Assembly (NCBI RefSeq): GCF_001660705.2
Contig: NZ_LYBV02000027.1
Location: forward strand, 1-64,000
Reading direction: 5' to 3'
Length of the DNA stretch: 64,000 nucleotides
From: Saccharicrinis aurantiacus
Lineage (GTDB): Bacteria; Bacteroidota; Bacteroidia; Bacteroidales; Marinilabiliaceae
Shown here: in pieces, positions 16,380 through 23,929 of the stretch
How positions within the stretch are numbered: the first letter of the stretch is position 1
Layout: each line of letters opens with the position of its first letter
Position numbers and translations under genes: made by a program
The notes under the pieces: generated by a model
The model's database searches: none
What the model was told of the DNA's origin: nothing
What the model saw: the letters and a program-made list of their open reading frames with translations, nothing else

Positions 16380-18026
16380 TTAAGATAAAATCATACTCTT
16401 AATATCTTCCTCAACAGTAGTAATACCGCCAATACCGAAATTCTCGATAAGAATATTAGCCACATTAGGAGATAAGAAAGCAGGTAATGTAGGACCTAAG
16501 TTGATGTTCTTAACACCTAAACTTAATAAAGCTAATAATACAATAACCGCTTTTTGCTCGTACCAAGCAATGTTATAAACAATAGGTAAATCATTAATAT
16601 CATCTAAACCAAATACCTCTTGTAACTTAAGAGCAGTCACAGCAAGTGAGTATGAGTCATTACATTGTCCGGCATCCAATACTCTTGGTATCCCACCAAT
16701 ATCGCCCAAAGGCAATTTGTTGTAACGGTATTTAGCACAACCCGCAGTTAAAATAACTGTATCATCAGGTAATTCGTTAGCAAAATCAGTGTAGTAGTTA
16801 CGGTTGTTCATACGACCATCGCAACCTGCCATAACCACAAACTTTTTAATAGCACCACCTTTAACGGCGTCCACAACTTTGTCGGCCAATTGTAAAACTT
16901 GGTTGTGTGCAAAACCACCAATTATTTCACCAGTTTCAATTTCAATAGGAGCAGCACATTTTTTAGCATGCTCAATTATCGCACTAAAGTCTTTTTGCTT
17001 ACCCTCTGTTCTGTCGGCAATATGCGTACAGCCATCAAAACCACTCGCACCTGTAGTATAAACTCTGTTTTTGTAACTATCTGCCGGAGGAACAATACAG
17101 TTTGTAGTAAATAAAATAGGACCATTAAAAGTCTCAAATTCTTCTTTTTGTTTCCACCATGCATTACCATAGTTACCCACAAAATGCTCGTACTTTTTAA
17201 ACGCAGGATAGTAGTTAGCAGGTAACATTTCGCTGTGTGTATAAACATCAACACCAGTTCCATCAGTTTGCTTTAACAGCTCCTCCATATCTTTCAAGTC
17301 GTGACCCGAAATTAATATAGCCGGATTATTACGCACACCAATATTTACCGAAGTAATCTCTGGGTTACCATAGCTTTCAGTATTCGCTTTATCTAATAAA
17401 GCCATTACATCAACACCATTTTTACCACACTCTAAAACCAAACCAACCAACTCGTCGGCAGTAATTTCTTTATTTGTAGTTGCTACCAATGCTTTTTGCA
17501 TAAATTCAGCAACATCGTTATTCTCGTAACCCAAGTTAAAAGCATGCTCAGCATAAGCAGCCATACCTTTAACACCATAAGTTAATAATTCCTTTAACGA
17601 ACGGATATCTTCGTTCTCAATACTTAAAATACCAATTGCCGGAGCCACTTTTAAGAAATCCTCCATCGAATCTCCCTTATAGCTAATGCTATGATCTGTG
17701 TTTGTTACTTCAATACCTTTATCAGCAAGTTCAGCCTTAAGAGCATCGCGCAAAGCAATACCATCTTTAATTTTTGCTACAATTTTATTGGCATCAAAGT
17801 TGGCATTTGTAATAGTTATAAATAAAGCATCTACCATAAATTTGTAGGCAGCTTTACTGGCCATATCATTCTCAGCAGCCAACTGATTTACGTTAGCAAT
17901 ACCTTTCGAAACAAAAAGTAAAACATCCTGCAATGCGGCAACTTCATCCGTTTTTCCGCAAACTCCTTTAATTGTACAGCCTTCACCTTTCGCTGCTTCC
18001 TGGCATTGATAACAAAACATACTCAT
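16380..18026 (-). CDS. hcp: Hydroxylamine reductase / hybrid-cluster protein, class I
   Basis: Hcp is a cytoplasmic iron-sulfur enzyme that reduces nitric oxide to N2O, and hydroxylamine in vitro, and protects anaerobes from nitrosative stress. The 548-residue protein has the N-terminal cluster ligands C5, C8, C17 and C23 (C-x2-C-x8-C-x5-C), the arrangement of class I proteins of strict or facultative anaerobes, and the hybrid-cluster ligands in [19 protein letters not shown] and [10 protein letters not shown]. It lies downstream of a ferredoxin-like gene on the same strand; a 323-bp gap with a dispersed repeat separates them. No HcpR-type site is seen directly before hcp, so it may depend on the ferredoxin-gene promoter. 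Confidence 0.95.
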   Translation of the reverse strand: MSMFCYQCQEAAKGEGCTIKGVCGKTDEVAALQDVLLFVSKGIANVNQLAAENDMASKAAYKFMVDALFITITNANFDANKIVAKIKDGIALRDALKAELADKGIEVTNTDHSISYKGDSMEDFLKVAPAIGILSIENEDIRSLKELLTYGVKGMAAYAEHAFNLGYENNDVAEFMQKALVATTNKEITADELVGLVLECGKNGVDVMALLDKANTESYGNPEITSVNIGVRNNPAILISGHDLKDMEELLKQTDGTGVDVYTHSEMLPANYYPAFKKYEHFVGNYGNAWWKQKEEFETFNGPILFTTNCIVPPADSYKNRVYTTGASGFDGCTHIADRTEGKQKDFSAIIEHAKKCAAPIEIETGEIIGGFAHNQVLQLADKVVDAVKGGAIKKFVVMAGCDGRMNNRNYYTDFANELPDDTVILTAGCAKYRYNKLPLGDIGGIPRVLDAGQCNDSYSLAVTALKLQEVFGLDDINDLPIVYNIAWYEQKAVIVLLALLSLGVKNINLGPTLPAFLSPNVANILIENFGIGGITTVEEDIKSMILS

Positions 18027-18082
18027 GACTAGATATTTAAATTGTTTATAATGGTTCTGATAATAAAAAATCTTCTATAATT

Positions 18083-18171
18083 ATTTTGGGCTTCCCCTGC
18101 GGGTCGGGCTATGCGCTATATCTTTGCTTCGCCAAAATGGGCTCACAAAGGATGCCGCTTCTATCCCTAAG
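18083..18171 (+). repeat. Dispersed intergenic repeat, copy B
   Basis: Matches the reverse complement of 111-200 over about 88 bp with one small indel and a few substitutions. The sequence begins ATTTTGGG and runs through CCCCTGCGGGTCGGGCT to CTATCCCTAAG. With the adjacent hairpin at 18193-18257 it may form a larger element of about 175 bp. Confidence 0.75.
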
Positions 18172-18192
18172 CCAAGCGTCATTTAAGTTTAT

Positions 18193-18257
18193 AATTAGTA
18201 GCAAGTGGCTTCCCAACAACACTATGCGCTCTCCATGAGCCACTTTAGCTACTAATT
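18193..18257. repeat. Large imperfect hairpin next to repeat copy B
   Basis: AATTAGTAGCAAGTGGCT (18193-18210) pairs with AGCCACTTTAGCTACTAATT (18238-18257) with a two-base bulge and a 27-base loop. It may be one end of a mobile repeat or an mRNA processing signal between the two genes. Confidence 0.6.
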
Positions 18258-18297
18258 AAAACCTAACCTAACCCTAAACTATTTTTTAAATTGTAAA

Positions 18298-18339
18298 TGA
18301 TAAGAAGCAATCTGTAATTGCGTTTATAACTTATCATTT
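18298..18339 (-). terminator. Hairpin after the ferredoxin-like gene
   Basis: ATGATAAG and CTTATCAT arms enclose an inner GCAAT/ATTGC helix. It starts just past the stop at 18350 on the minus strand and has no clear U-tract, so it may be a weak terminator or stability element. Confidence 0.35.
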
Positions 18340-18349
18340 ATATTGCTAC

Positions 18350-19228
18350 TTAAACCCAATCTTCACTCAATACTTCACCCTGAATAGACACAACTGCTCT
18401 CTTCAAAGGCACTTTTCTGCTCGCTAGCTGTACAGCTTGTTGTGCAATAGCCATTAAACCACCGCAACACGGAACTTCCATAATAACTACTGTTAACGAG
18501 TTGATCTTAGAATCGTTAATCAGAGTAATTAATTTATTTAAATAGGTCTCTTGTCCGTTATCTAACTTAGGACAAGCAATACCCAATACCTTATTTTTAA
18601 GGAAAGTAGAATGAAAATTACCCATGGCAAATGGTGCACAATCAGCTGCTAAAACCATATCAGCTCCCTGAAAGAAACTAGCTCCTGGGTTAATTAAATG
18701 CATTTGTACAGGCCACTGTTGTAATTCAGAACCACCTTGTTGTGGGGCAACTGACGTTGGCATAGTAAAAGCAGGACGTTTAATCTCTTGCGATTGTGAT
18801 CCTGGGCATCCGCCACCGCATCCACCTTCTTGAGGTTTATCTTCGGCGTGTATTGCATTTTTTAATTCACTCATTGTAAAATCTAATTCAGCTTCATGAC
18901 TACTTAAGTAAGCCATCGCTTCTTTTATAAAATCGTATTCGTTATGATCTTTTAAATGGCGCAGGTGAGCAACAACTGTATTAAAGCCTTTCTCAAGCAT
19001 CAATTTAATTACCGTTGTTTCGTTATACGGATCTGCTTCTCTTCGCTCAATTTCCATAGCACCCATTGGGCAATGTCCAAGACAGGCACCTAAGCCATCA
19101 CACATTAAATCAGAAATTAAACGTGCTTTACCATCAATAATTTGTAATGCACCTTCGTGGCAACCCGGAACGCATTCTCCACATCCATTACATAACTCTT
19201 CGTCTATTTTGATAATATCTCTTTCCAT
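18350..19228 (-). CDS. Ferredoxin-like iron-sulfur protein of the hcp locus
   Basis: Probable electron carrier or partner for Hcp, 292 residues, cytoplasmic. The N-terminus holds a complete [4Fe-4S] motif C13-x2-C16-x2-C19-x3-C23. The second motif reads CDGLGACLGHCP: C43, C49 and C53 are present but the second Cys is replaced by Leu46, so it may carry a 3Fe-4S or no cluster. After a cysteine/glycine stretch (GGCGGGCPGS), a C-terminal domain has further Cys (LAADCAPFAMG, GIACPKL, EVPCCGG). Such proteins sit beside hcp in several anaerobic Bacteroidota, as I recall. Its start faces the HcpR-like gene across a palindromic operator at 19285-19302. Confidence 0.8.
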   Translation of the reverse strand: MERDIIKIDEELCNGCGECVPGCHEGALQIIDGKARLISDLMCDGLGACLGHCPMGAMEIERREADPYNETTVIKLMLEKGFNTVVAHLRHLKDHNEYDFIKEAMAYLSSHEAELDFTMSELKNAIHAEDKPQEGGCGGGCPGSQSQEIKRPAFTMPTSVAPQQGGSELQQWPVQMHLINPGASFFQGADMVLAADCAPFAMGNFHSTFLKNKVLGIACPKLDNGQETYLNKLITLINDSKINSLTVVIMEVPCCGGLMAIAQQAVQLASRKVPLKRAVVSIQGEVLSEDWV

Positions 19229-19256
19229 TGCTAATGCTTTTTGTTTTTGTTCAATG

Positions 19257-19264
19257 CAAATATG
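19257..19264 (-). promoter_or_regulatory. Probable -7 box of the ferredoxin-hcp transcript
   Basis: Minus-strand CATATTTG, one mismatch from TAnnTTTG. The operator centre at 19293.5 lies about 36 bp upstream of its last base, near -42 to -44 of the expected start, a normal place for an activating Crp/Fnr-type regulator. Confidence 0.45.
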
Positions 19265-19284
19265 CGGCTTAAACTTTCCCTAGC

Positions 19285-19302
19285 TTGTAACGAATGTTAC
19301 AA
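19285..19302. promoter_or_regulatory. HcpR-type operator
   Basis: Perfect palindrome TTGTAAC-GAAT-GTTACAA between the divergent ferredoxin gene and the Crp/Fnr gene. It contains GTAAC-N4-GTTAC, which I recall as the site proposed for HcpR in Bacteroidota, clostridia and Thermotogales. Confidence 0.75.
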
Positions 19303-19347
19303 AACCAGTATTTATCATTAAATTTAAGCAATTAAATACTTAGATTC

Positions 19348-20025
19348 ATGATAAATAACTACCCTATAGTAATGCAGAGTCCTCTTTTTAAGGGGGTTGG
19401 AATGGATGATCTTAATAACGTTTTTTCTTCAATACATTATAGAATAAAAAAATACGATGCAGATCAGATAATCGCTTTTGAAGGGGATGAGGTGAAATGC
19501 TTATATATATTATTGAAAGGAAGTGTTAAAGGCGAGATGATGGACCCAAGTGGGAAAACCATTAAAATTGAAGATATTCTGCCTCCAAAACCTTTGGCTA
19601 TTGCCTTTGTATTTGGTAGTGCTAATAAATTTCCCGTAAATATTGTAAGCAACGAACCATCAGAGCTTTTAGTTATTGAAAAGGCCGACGCACTTAAATT
19701 ATTTAGTAATAATGAGCAAATCCTTCAGAACTTCTTAAATGTGATATCCAGTCGTTCGCAGTTTTTAACTCAGAAAATAAAAATGCTGTCCTTTCAGACC
19801 ATCAAAGGGAAGCTTGCCAATTTCTTTTTACAAGAGACGAAAGGTGAGGCTATTGATTTTGTGCTTAATAAATCACAAAATGCCTTGGCTGAGTTATTCG
19901 GAGTTGCTCGTCCTTCAATTGGTAGGGCATTTAAAGAGATGAATGATGATGGTTTTATACATATTAAAGGAAAATCAGTTCGTATTATTGATATTAAAGG
20001 ATTGCGTTCTTATTTAAGTACCTAG
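19348..20025 (+). CDS. hcpR: Crp/Fnr-family regulator, HcpR-like
   Basis: A 225-residue transcription factor: N-terminal cyclic-nucleotide-binding-like beta barrel (residues about 10-125), a dimer helix, and a C-terminal winged helix with HTH SQNALAELFGVARPSIGRAF (176-195). It lacks the N-terminal Cys cluster of Fnr; in the HcpR of other species the sensor is thought to be heme. Divergent placement from ferredoxin-hcp and the TTGTAAC palindrome between them mark it as the nitrosative-stress activator of the locus. The ATG at 19348 is 45 nt beyond the operator, so it could also regulate itself. Confidence 0.8.
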   Translation: MINNYPIVMQSPLFKGVGMDDLNNVFSSIHYRIKKYDADQIIAFEGDEVKCLYILLKGSVKGEMMDPSGKTIKIEDILPPKPLAIAFVFGSANKFPVNIVSNEPSELLVIEKADALKLFSNNEQILQNFLNVISSRSQFLTQKIKMLSFQTIKGKLANFFLQETKGEAIDFVLNKSQNALAELFGVARPSIGRAFKEMNDDGFIHIKGKSVRIIDIKGLRSYLST

Positions 20026-20100
20026 TTTTATGTGATTCAAAAATTTGGCATAGTTTTTTCATATAGCCCAATAGTTAATTTAAAAATTGGAGGACTAAAT

Positions 20101-20865
20101 ATGAAGAAGTTATTATTTGCATTACCACTATTGTTGGGCTTACTGTCGTTAAATTCATGTAAAGATGATGATGATGGATATTCTTTAGGTGATTATTGGT
20201 TAACAACGGGTACGTTTATGGATTCGGGAAGTTATTACTATATAATAACAGATGGTGGAGATACATTATGGCCATCCGCATCTAATATTCCACCAAATAA
20301 GCACGAAGAAGGTGATAGAGTATTTGTTAACTACACTATTTTAGCTGATGGTTCAGAAGATAGTGGCTATGATTATATGGTTAAAATTAATGGCACCTCA
20401 GAAATTTTAACTAAGCCAGTTTTCAATTTTACAGAAGAAACTACAGAAGAAACAAAAGATTCTATTGGTCACGACCCTATCACAATAGTTGATACGTGGT
20501 TTACTGATAAATATTTAAATGTAGAGTTTCAGTATGGTGGAGGATTTGGTATTCATTATATCAACCTTGTTAAAGACACTGAGAATCTAGAAACATCTGA
20601 AGGTCAAATTATATTGGAGTTAACTCATAACAAAAATGGTGACCCGAATAACTACTTACAATGGAGTGTAGCTTCTTTTGATTTAACAGAGCTTCAGGAG
20701 CCAGGTCAGGAATCGGTAGATATATTTGTTCGCAGTATGGGTAAAGAAGGTGAGTATACCTATAATAAGGTATTAACTTATGAATATTCTCCGAGCATAG
20801 AACACCTGCCAAGTGTAAAAACTTTCGACGAATCGAACCAAATTGAGCAAGATTTGCTTCAGTAA
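20101..20865 (+). CDS. NigD-like lipoprotein
   Basis: A 254-residue lipoprotein with signal MKKLLFALPLLLGLLSLNSC (Cys at residue 20) and the acidic KDDDDGYSLGDYWLTTGT opening typical of the Bacteroidota NigD-like family (N-terminal OB-fold domain followed by a C-terminal beta domain). The function of the family is unsettled; NigD was named from a Porphyromonas bacteriocin-related operon. The frame also opens at a GTG (20032), but the ATG at 20101 gives the signal peptide directly and has a rare clear ribosome site, GGAGGA, eight bases before it. It is 75 nt downstream of hcpR on the same strand and could be co-transcribed. Confidence 0.8.
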   Translation: MKKLLFALPLLLGLLSLNSCKDDDDGYSLGDYWLTTGTFMDSGSYYYIITDGGDTLWPSASNIPPNKHEEGDRVFVNYTILADGSEDSGYDYMVKINGTSEILTKPVFNFTEETTEETKDSIGHDPITIVDTWFTDKYLNVEFQYGGGFGIHYINLVKDTENLETSEGQIILELTHNKNGDPNNYLQWSVASFDLTELQEPGQESVDIFVRSMGKEGEYTYNKVLTYEYSPSIEHLPSVKTFDESNQIEQDLLQ

Positions 20866-20879
20866 TAAGACATATTTCA

Positions 20880-20911
20880 TTTAAGTCCGATTTTTTTTAA
20901 TCGGACTTAAA
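20880..20911. terminator. Hairpin after the NigD-like gene
   Basis: Perfect 13-bp arms TTTAAGTCCGATT and AATCGGACTTAAA with an all-T loop. No T-run follows, so termination may be weak or the hairpin may stabilise the 3' end. Confidence 0.6.
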
Positions 20912-20995
20912 GTTTATAACAATTTGATTAGGATGTAGATATCCGCAGAAAGGTTGTGGTTGCTGAAAAAAGTAAGATATTTTTATGTTTGAGGC

Positions 20996-21027
20996 TTGGA
21001 TTTTTAAAACAAAATTATCTATATTTG
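20996..21027 (+). promoter_or_regulatory. Promoter of the tRNA-Arg pair
   Basis: TTG at 20996-20998 and TATATTTG at 21020-21027, 21 bp apart. Transcription would start near 21034, about 32 bases before the first tRNA. Confidence 0.6.
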
Positions 21028-21065
21028 CACCGCATTTGAGAGGAACGCCACTCAAATAAACAAAA

Positions 21066-21139
21066 GGTTTTGTAGCATAATTGGATAGTGCACCTCGTTA
21101 CGGCCGAGGAGGTTGGGGGTTCGAATCCCTCCAAAATCA
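21066..21139 (+). tRNA. tRNA-Arg (anticodon ACG), first copy
   Basis: A full cloverleaf: acceptor GGTTTTG/CAAAATC, D stem GCAT/GTGC, anticodon stem CCTCG/CGAGG with loop TTACGGC (ACG), T stem GGGGG/CCCTC with loop TTCGAAT, discriminator A. CCA is not encoded. A34 would be converted to inosine by TadA. Confidence 0.95.
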
Positions 21140-21180
21140 CATAAACATCTAGTGAGATGTTATTATAAAATTGAAATAAT

Positions 21181-21254
21181 GGTTTTGTAGCATAATTGGA
21201 TAGTGCACCTCGTTACGGCCGAGGAGGTTGGGGGTTCGAATCCCTCCAAAATCA
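21181..21254 (+). tRNA. tRNA-Arg (anticodon ACG), second identical copy
   Basis: Identical over all 74 bases to the copy at 21066-21139, 41 bp downstream and in the same transcript. It is followed by a terminator at 21274-21308, so the two form a dedicated tRNA unit. Confidence 0.95.
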
Positions 21255-21273
21255 CGAAATATATTTCATTTGT

Positions 21274-21308
21274 AAAGCCAGTAGATCCTTTGATCTATTG
21301 GCTTTTTT
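21274..21308 (+). terminator. Terminator of the tRNA-Arg unit
   Basis: AAAGCCAGTAGATC and GATCTATTGGCTTT pair at 13 of 14 positions around a four-base loop, and the T-run follows. Confidence 0.85.
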
Positions 21309-21416
21309 GGTTTCTTAATTACAATAATTCACAAAAATTTACATTTATTTACATTTGTATTAGAATTTTTATATTTTTGTCACGGGATAATTCTGTAACA
21401 ATTAAAAATTTGTACT

Positions 21417-21530
21417 ATGTCTTTATTAATTGGGGAAGTGATTTTGATAATTGGAGTGTATTTGGTTCGTAGAGAAAGAATTAAATTAGAGGAGAGATTA
21501 AGTTCTGCTCATGGTACAGAAGAAAGCTAG
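21417..21530 (+). CDS. Small membrane protein of 37 residues
   Basis: A short open frame with ATG at 21417 and TAG at 21528. It encodes a hydrophobic N-terminal segment (LLIGEVILIIGVYLV) followed by a basic, then acidic, tail (RRERIKLEERLSSAHG), as in single-span small membrane proteins. It stands as its own unit: a TATATTTTTG-like promoter lies 40 bp upstream (about 21370) and a strong terminator follows 25 bp after the stop. No function can be given. The alternative is that the transcript is non-coding. Confidence 0.5.
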   Translation: MSLLIGEVILIIGVYLVRRERIKLEERLSSAHGTEES

Positions 21531-21555
21531 TTTAAAAGGAAGCTTTTGTTGACTT

Positions 21556-21601
21556 TTAAAGGGGGTTGATTAATATATAGTATTAATCAACCCCTTTTAA
21601 G
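21556..21601. terminator. Strong bidirectional terminator
   Basis: Arms of about 18 bp, AAAGGGGGTTGATTAATA (21558-21575) and TATTAATCAACCCCTTTT (21581-21598). It serves the small plus-strand unit and the convergent LacI-type gene ending at 21607. Confidence 0.85.
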
Positions 21602-21606
21602 TTTTA

Positions 21607-22620
21607 TTAAATTGATTTATTCGAAGATTGACGAGGTATAAATTCAACATCTACAGTTTGATTGGTCTCTACTGGTTTATTGTCAATCGAATTTAGGAGT
21701 GCTATAGCAGCTGTACGTCCTAGTTTAAATGAGTTCTGCTCTACAGAACTTAACTTAGGGCTTATAAGTTTGGTAAATGGTTCGTTAGCAAATCCTATAA
21801 TTCCAAACTCAGAGGGGATATCAACCTTCATCTTATTTAGTGCTTCAAGTGCCCCTAATGCCGCAAAATCACTCGAACAGAATAATGCATCAATCTCGTT
21901 ATCGTTAAAAAATCGAATTAGTTCTGATGAACCTGTTTCTTGTGTAATGGTATCAAACTTAATTAACTTGTCGTTAATGTTCATATTGTAGGTATTCATT
22001 GCCTTTATATATCCGTTATACCTCTCAGAATACGCCATTATTTTAGGATTCCCACCAAAGTGGCCAATGTTTTTATAACCTTGTTTTATGAGGTATTCAG
22101 TAGCTAGATAAGCACCTTCAAAATTATTATTGATTACAATTGGAGACTCTATATTTAGATTAACCCTATCAAATTGCACAAGAGGTGTACCTGATGCAAT
22201 AATACTATTGAGGTGCTCGTAATTGTTAGTTTCAACGGATAATGAAATTAATATGCCCCCAACCTGATTTTGTAGTAAAGTTTGAACCGCTTTTTGCTCT
22301 TTGTACTCATTTTCGTTAGACTGGCAAATTACAAGGTTGTATCCCGCAGGGTTTAAAATATCTTCAACACCACTAATTACATTACTAAAAAAGTATCGGT
22401 TAATCCGAGGAACTATCATGCCTATTGTATCAACCTTTCCTTTGCGTAAAGCTGATGCAATTGCATTGGGGCGGTAGCCCATTTCAACAGCTGTTTTTTT
22501 AACTAAATTACGGGTTTTTAAACTTACCCTAGTGTTGCCAGCTAAAGCCCTGCTAACTGTAGATGGAGTACAATCTAGTTTTTTTGCAATATCCTTTATG
22601 GTAATTCTATTAGTGCTCAT
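21607..22620 (-). CDS. LacI-family transcriptional regulator
   Basis: A 337-residue repressor. The N-terminal HTH and hinge helix are complete (ITIKDIAKKLDCTPSTVSRA at residues 6-25, then GYRPNAIASALRKGK), followed by a periplasmic-binding-protein-like sensor domain (TIGMIVPRINRYFFSNVISG, with DALFCSSDFAALGALEAL and GIIGFANEPFTKLISPKLSS near the end). It probably binds a sugar or other small metabolite. It starts 51 nt after the stop of the hydratase gene on the same strand, so the two are likely co-transcribed. It lies next to no sugar-use cluster in this window, so the regulated genes are not evident. Confidence 0.9.
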   Translation of the reverse strand: MSTNRITIKDIAKKLDCTPSTVSRALAGNTRVSLKTRNLVKKTAVEMGYRPNAIASALRKGKVDTIGMIVPRINRYFFSNVISGVEDILNPAGYNLVICQSNENEYKEQKAVQTLLQNQVGGILISLSVETNNYEHLNSIIASGTPLVQFDRVNLNIESPIVINNNFEGAYLATEYLIKQGYKNIGHFGGNPKIMAYSERYNGYIKAMNTYNMNINDKLIKFDTITQETGSSELIRFFNDNEIDALFCSSDFAALGALEALNKMKVDIPSEFGIIGFANEPFTKLISPKLSSVEQNSFKLGRTAAIALLNSIDNKPVETNQTVDVEFIPRQSSNKSI

Positions 22621-22671
22621 TGTAGATTTTTTGTTCTTATAGATATGCTTAGTATATGAGGGTTTTGGGTT

Positions 22672-23361
22672 TTATTTTACTTTTATATCAATAGTTCCGA
22701 GTTCATCGTAAACAGCTTTGTATGTACCTATCTCTAGGGGAAGAATATTTCCTAGTGCACCTGTAATAATTATATCTCCTTTCTTAATAGAATATCCATT
22801 ATCTATTGAAGTGTTAATTGTGGTTGCCAAGGTTAGCCATTGATCATCCATGGCATCTGTTGCTTTTCCTGTGTTAATCAATGTTTCATTATGGTATAGT
22901 TTTACCTCGCAATTATTAATGTCAATATTTTTAGGAGGTATTGCATCTCCAATTACATAATGAGAACTGAAACCATTGTTTGCAATAGTCTCTAGAATAT
23001 TAGCATCTGCCTTTGTTATGTTAGGAATCTCTAAAACTGGTAATATTGCTTTTACAAATTTGGATACCTCAACTACCTCAATTTTATTTTGGATATCTTT
23101 ATTGATAATATAACCAATCTCCGTTTCAATTTTTGAAGCATTAAAATTTTCAAGTAAAAGTGTATCGTTATTATTCACCAGTCCTTCAGCATATAATACA
23201 CCAGTAATAGGCTTTAATAAACCTAATTTCTTCTGAGTACTGTAACTTGATACAGCTGCTTTGTATCCTGATATACTTTTGTGTTTTAGTTCTTTCGTCA
23301 AAAAAAGTTTTTGTTGATTGTAGGCTTCAGTTAATGATTTACTCGATATTTGTTTATCCAT
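22672..23361 (-). CDS. 2-keto-4-pentenoate hydratase / FAH-superfamily protein
   Basis: A 229-residue cytoplasmic protein of the MhpD-like hydratase/decarboxylase branch: an N-terminal helix bundle, ISGYKAAVSSYSTQKKLGL, then PITGVLYAEGLV and the acidic KIETEIGYIINKDI, where the two Glu would bind a divalent metal, followed by GDIIITGALGNILPLEIGTY at the C-terminus. Family enzymes hydrate or decarboxylate keto-dienoic acids in aromatic breakdown. No other genes of such a pathway are near, so the substrate is unknown. A minus-strand -7 box at 23385-23392 lies 24 bp upstream of its ATG, and a LacI-type gene follows. Confidence 0.75.
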   Translation of the reverse strand: MDKQISSKSLTEAYNQQKLFLTKELKHKSISGYKAAVSSYSTQKKLGLLKPITGVLYAEGLVNNNDTLLLENFNASKIETEIGYIINKDIQNKIEVVEVSKFVKAILPVLEIPNITKADANILETIANNGFSSHYVIGDAIPPKNIDINNCEVKLYHNETLINTGKATDAMDDQWLTLATTINTSIDNGYSIKKGDIIITGALGNILPLEIGTYKAVYDELGTIDIKVK

Positions 23362-23384
23362 AAAATTAGATGTTTTTATTTAAA

Positions 23385-23392
23385 CAAAAGTA
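23385..23392 (-). promoter_or_regulatory. -7 box of the hydratase-lacI transcript
   Basis: Minus-strand TACTTTTG (TAnnTTTG), 24 bp upstream of the ATG at 23361. No clear -33 element. Confidence 0.45.
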
Positions 23393-23443
23393 GTATCTTA
23401 ATTCTTATATAATACTAATATGTAAAACTTTAAGATATATTTT

Positions 23444-23849
23444 ATGAAATAAAATATACTAATAATTTTTACATTCGCCTTTATCGCATTTTCGTGTACG
23501 AAAAATGTGATTGAACAGATTGATTCTGGTGTAAATGAATTAAGAGGAACTACAGAAGGCTGTCAGTCTTCTTATGAATGTCATTTTTTTCAGATTGCAG
23601 AATCAGCCACAGAGGATGATTTAGAAAACCTGATAATAGATGAAGGTGTCGATTTCGTTAATATTTTACGCTAAAGGCGGCGATAGAATTGATATTAATA
23701 ATGTTGAGCCTATTAGTGTAGCAGAGTTATTTGAAAATGAAGGTATCTCTGTTTCCGAGTTGAATTTCGATTATGTAGAATGGGTTGAAATTGATGGAAA
23801 ACTGAAAAATGTAGCTTTTCAGGTAAAGACCAATACAATCGTAGATTAA
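23444..23849 (+). pseudogene. Broken lipoprotein gene (nonsense plus frameshift)
   Basis: Starting at the ATG 23444 the frame reads Met-Lys-stop and then continues NILIIFTFAFIAFSC, a clean lipoprotein signal peptide with its lipobox Cys. The TAA at 23450 is one base from AAA (Lys). The frame goes on through TEGCQSSYECHFFQIAESA to IIDEGVDF and meets TAA at 23672. A second frame, opening near 23640, carries on with SLIFYAKGGDRIDINNVEP and ends at 23849. Two lesions, a nonsense change at codon 3 and a frameshift near 23641-23665, therefore explain the layout. The family is unknown. The rest of the sequence is still well kept, so the loss looks recent. Confidence 0.7.
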
Positions 23850-23865
23850 TAGCAGAATACATTCT

Positions 23866-23896
23866 TTTGAATTATTAAATTGGCATAGTACCTTTG
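23866..23896 (+). promoter_or_regulatory. Consensus promoter of the MBL-fold gene
   Basis: TTTG at 23866-23869, exactly 19 bp, then TACCTTTG at 23889-23896: the full Bacteroidota consensus. Transcription would start near 23903, giving a 27-nt leader to the GTG start at 23930. Confidence 0.75.
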
Positions 23897-23929
23897 TGAT
23901 AACAATGGTTTTAAGATAGAATTATAAAA

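Larger units (their letters stand above)
18027..18349. other. Repeat-filled gap between hcp and the ferredoxin gene
   Basis: 323 bp inside a likely minus-strand operon. It contains dispersed repeat copy B (18083-18171), a large hairpin (18193-18257) and a second hairpin (18298-18339). No reading frame and no GTAAC-N4-GTTAC operator is seen here. Confidence 0.65.

Noticed and set aside
21066-21254. Integration (att) site next to the tRNA pair
   Set aside because: The second tRNA is a complete identical gene rather than a 3' fragment, and no integrase is nearby.
21203-21472. Frame of 89 codons running from the second tRNA into the following gap
   Set aside because: It begins inside the tRNA and crosses its terminator, so it cannot be a normal gene.
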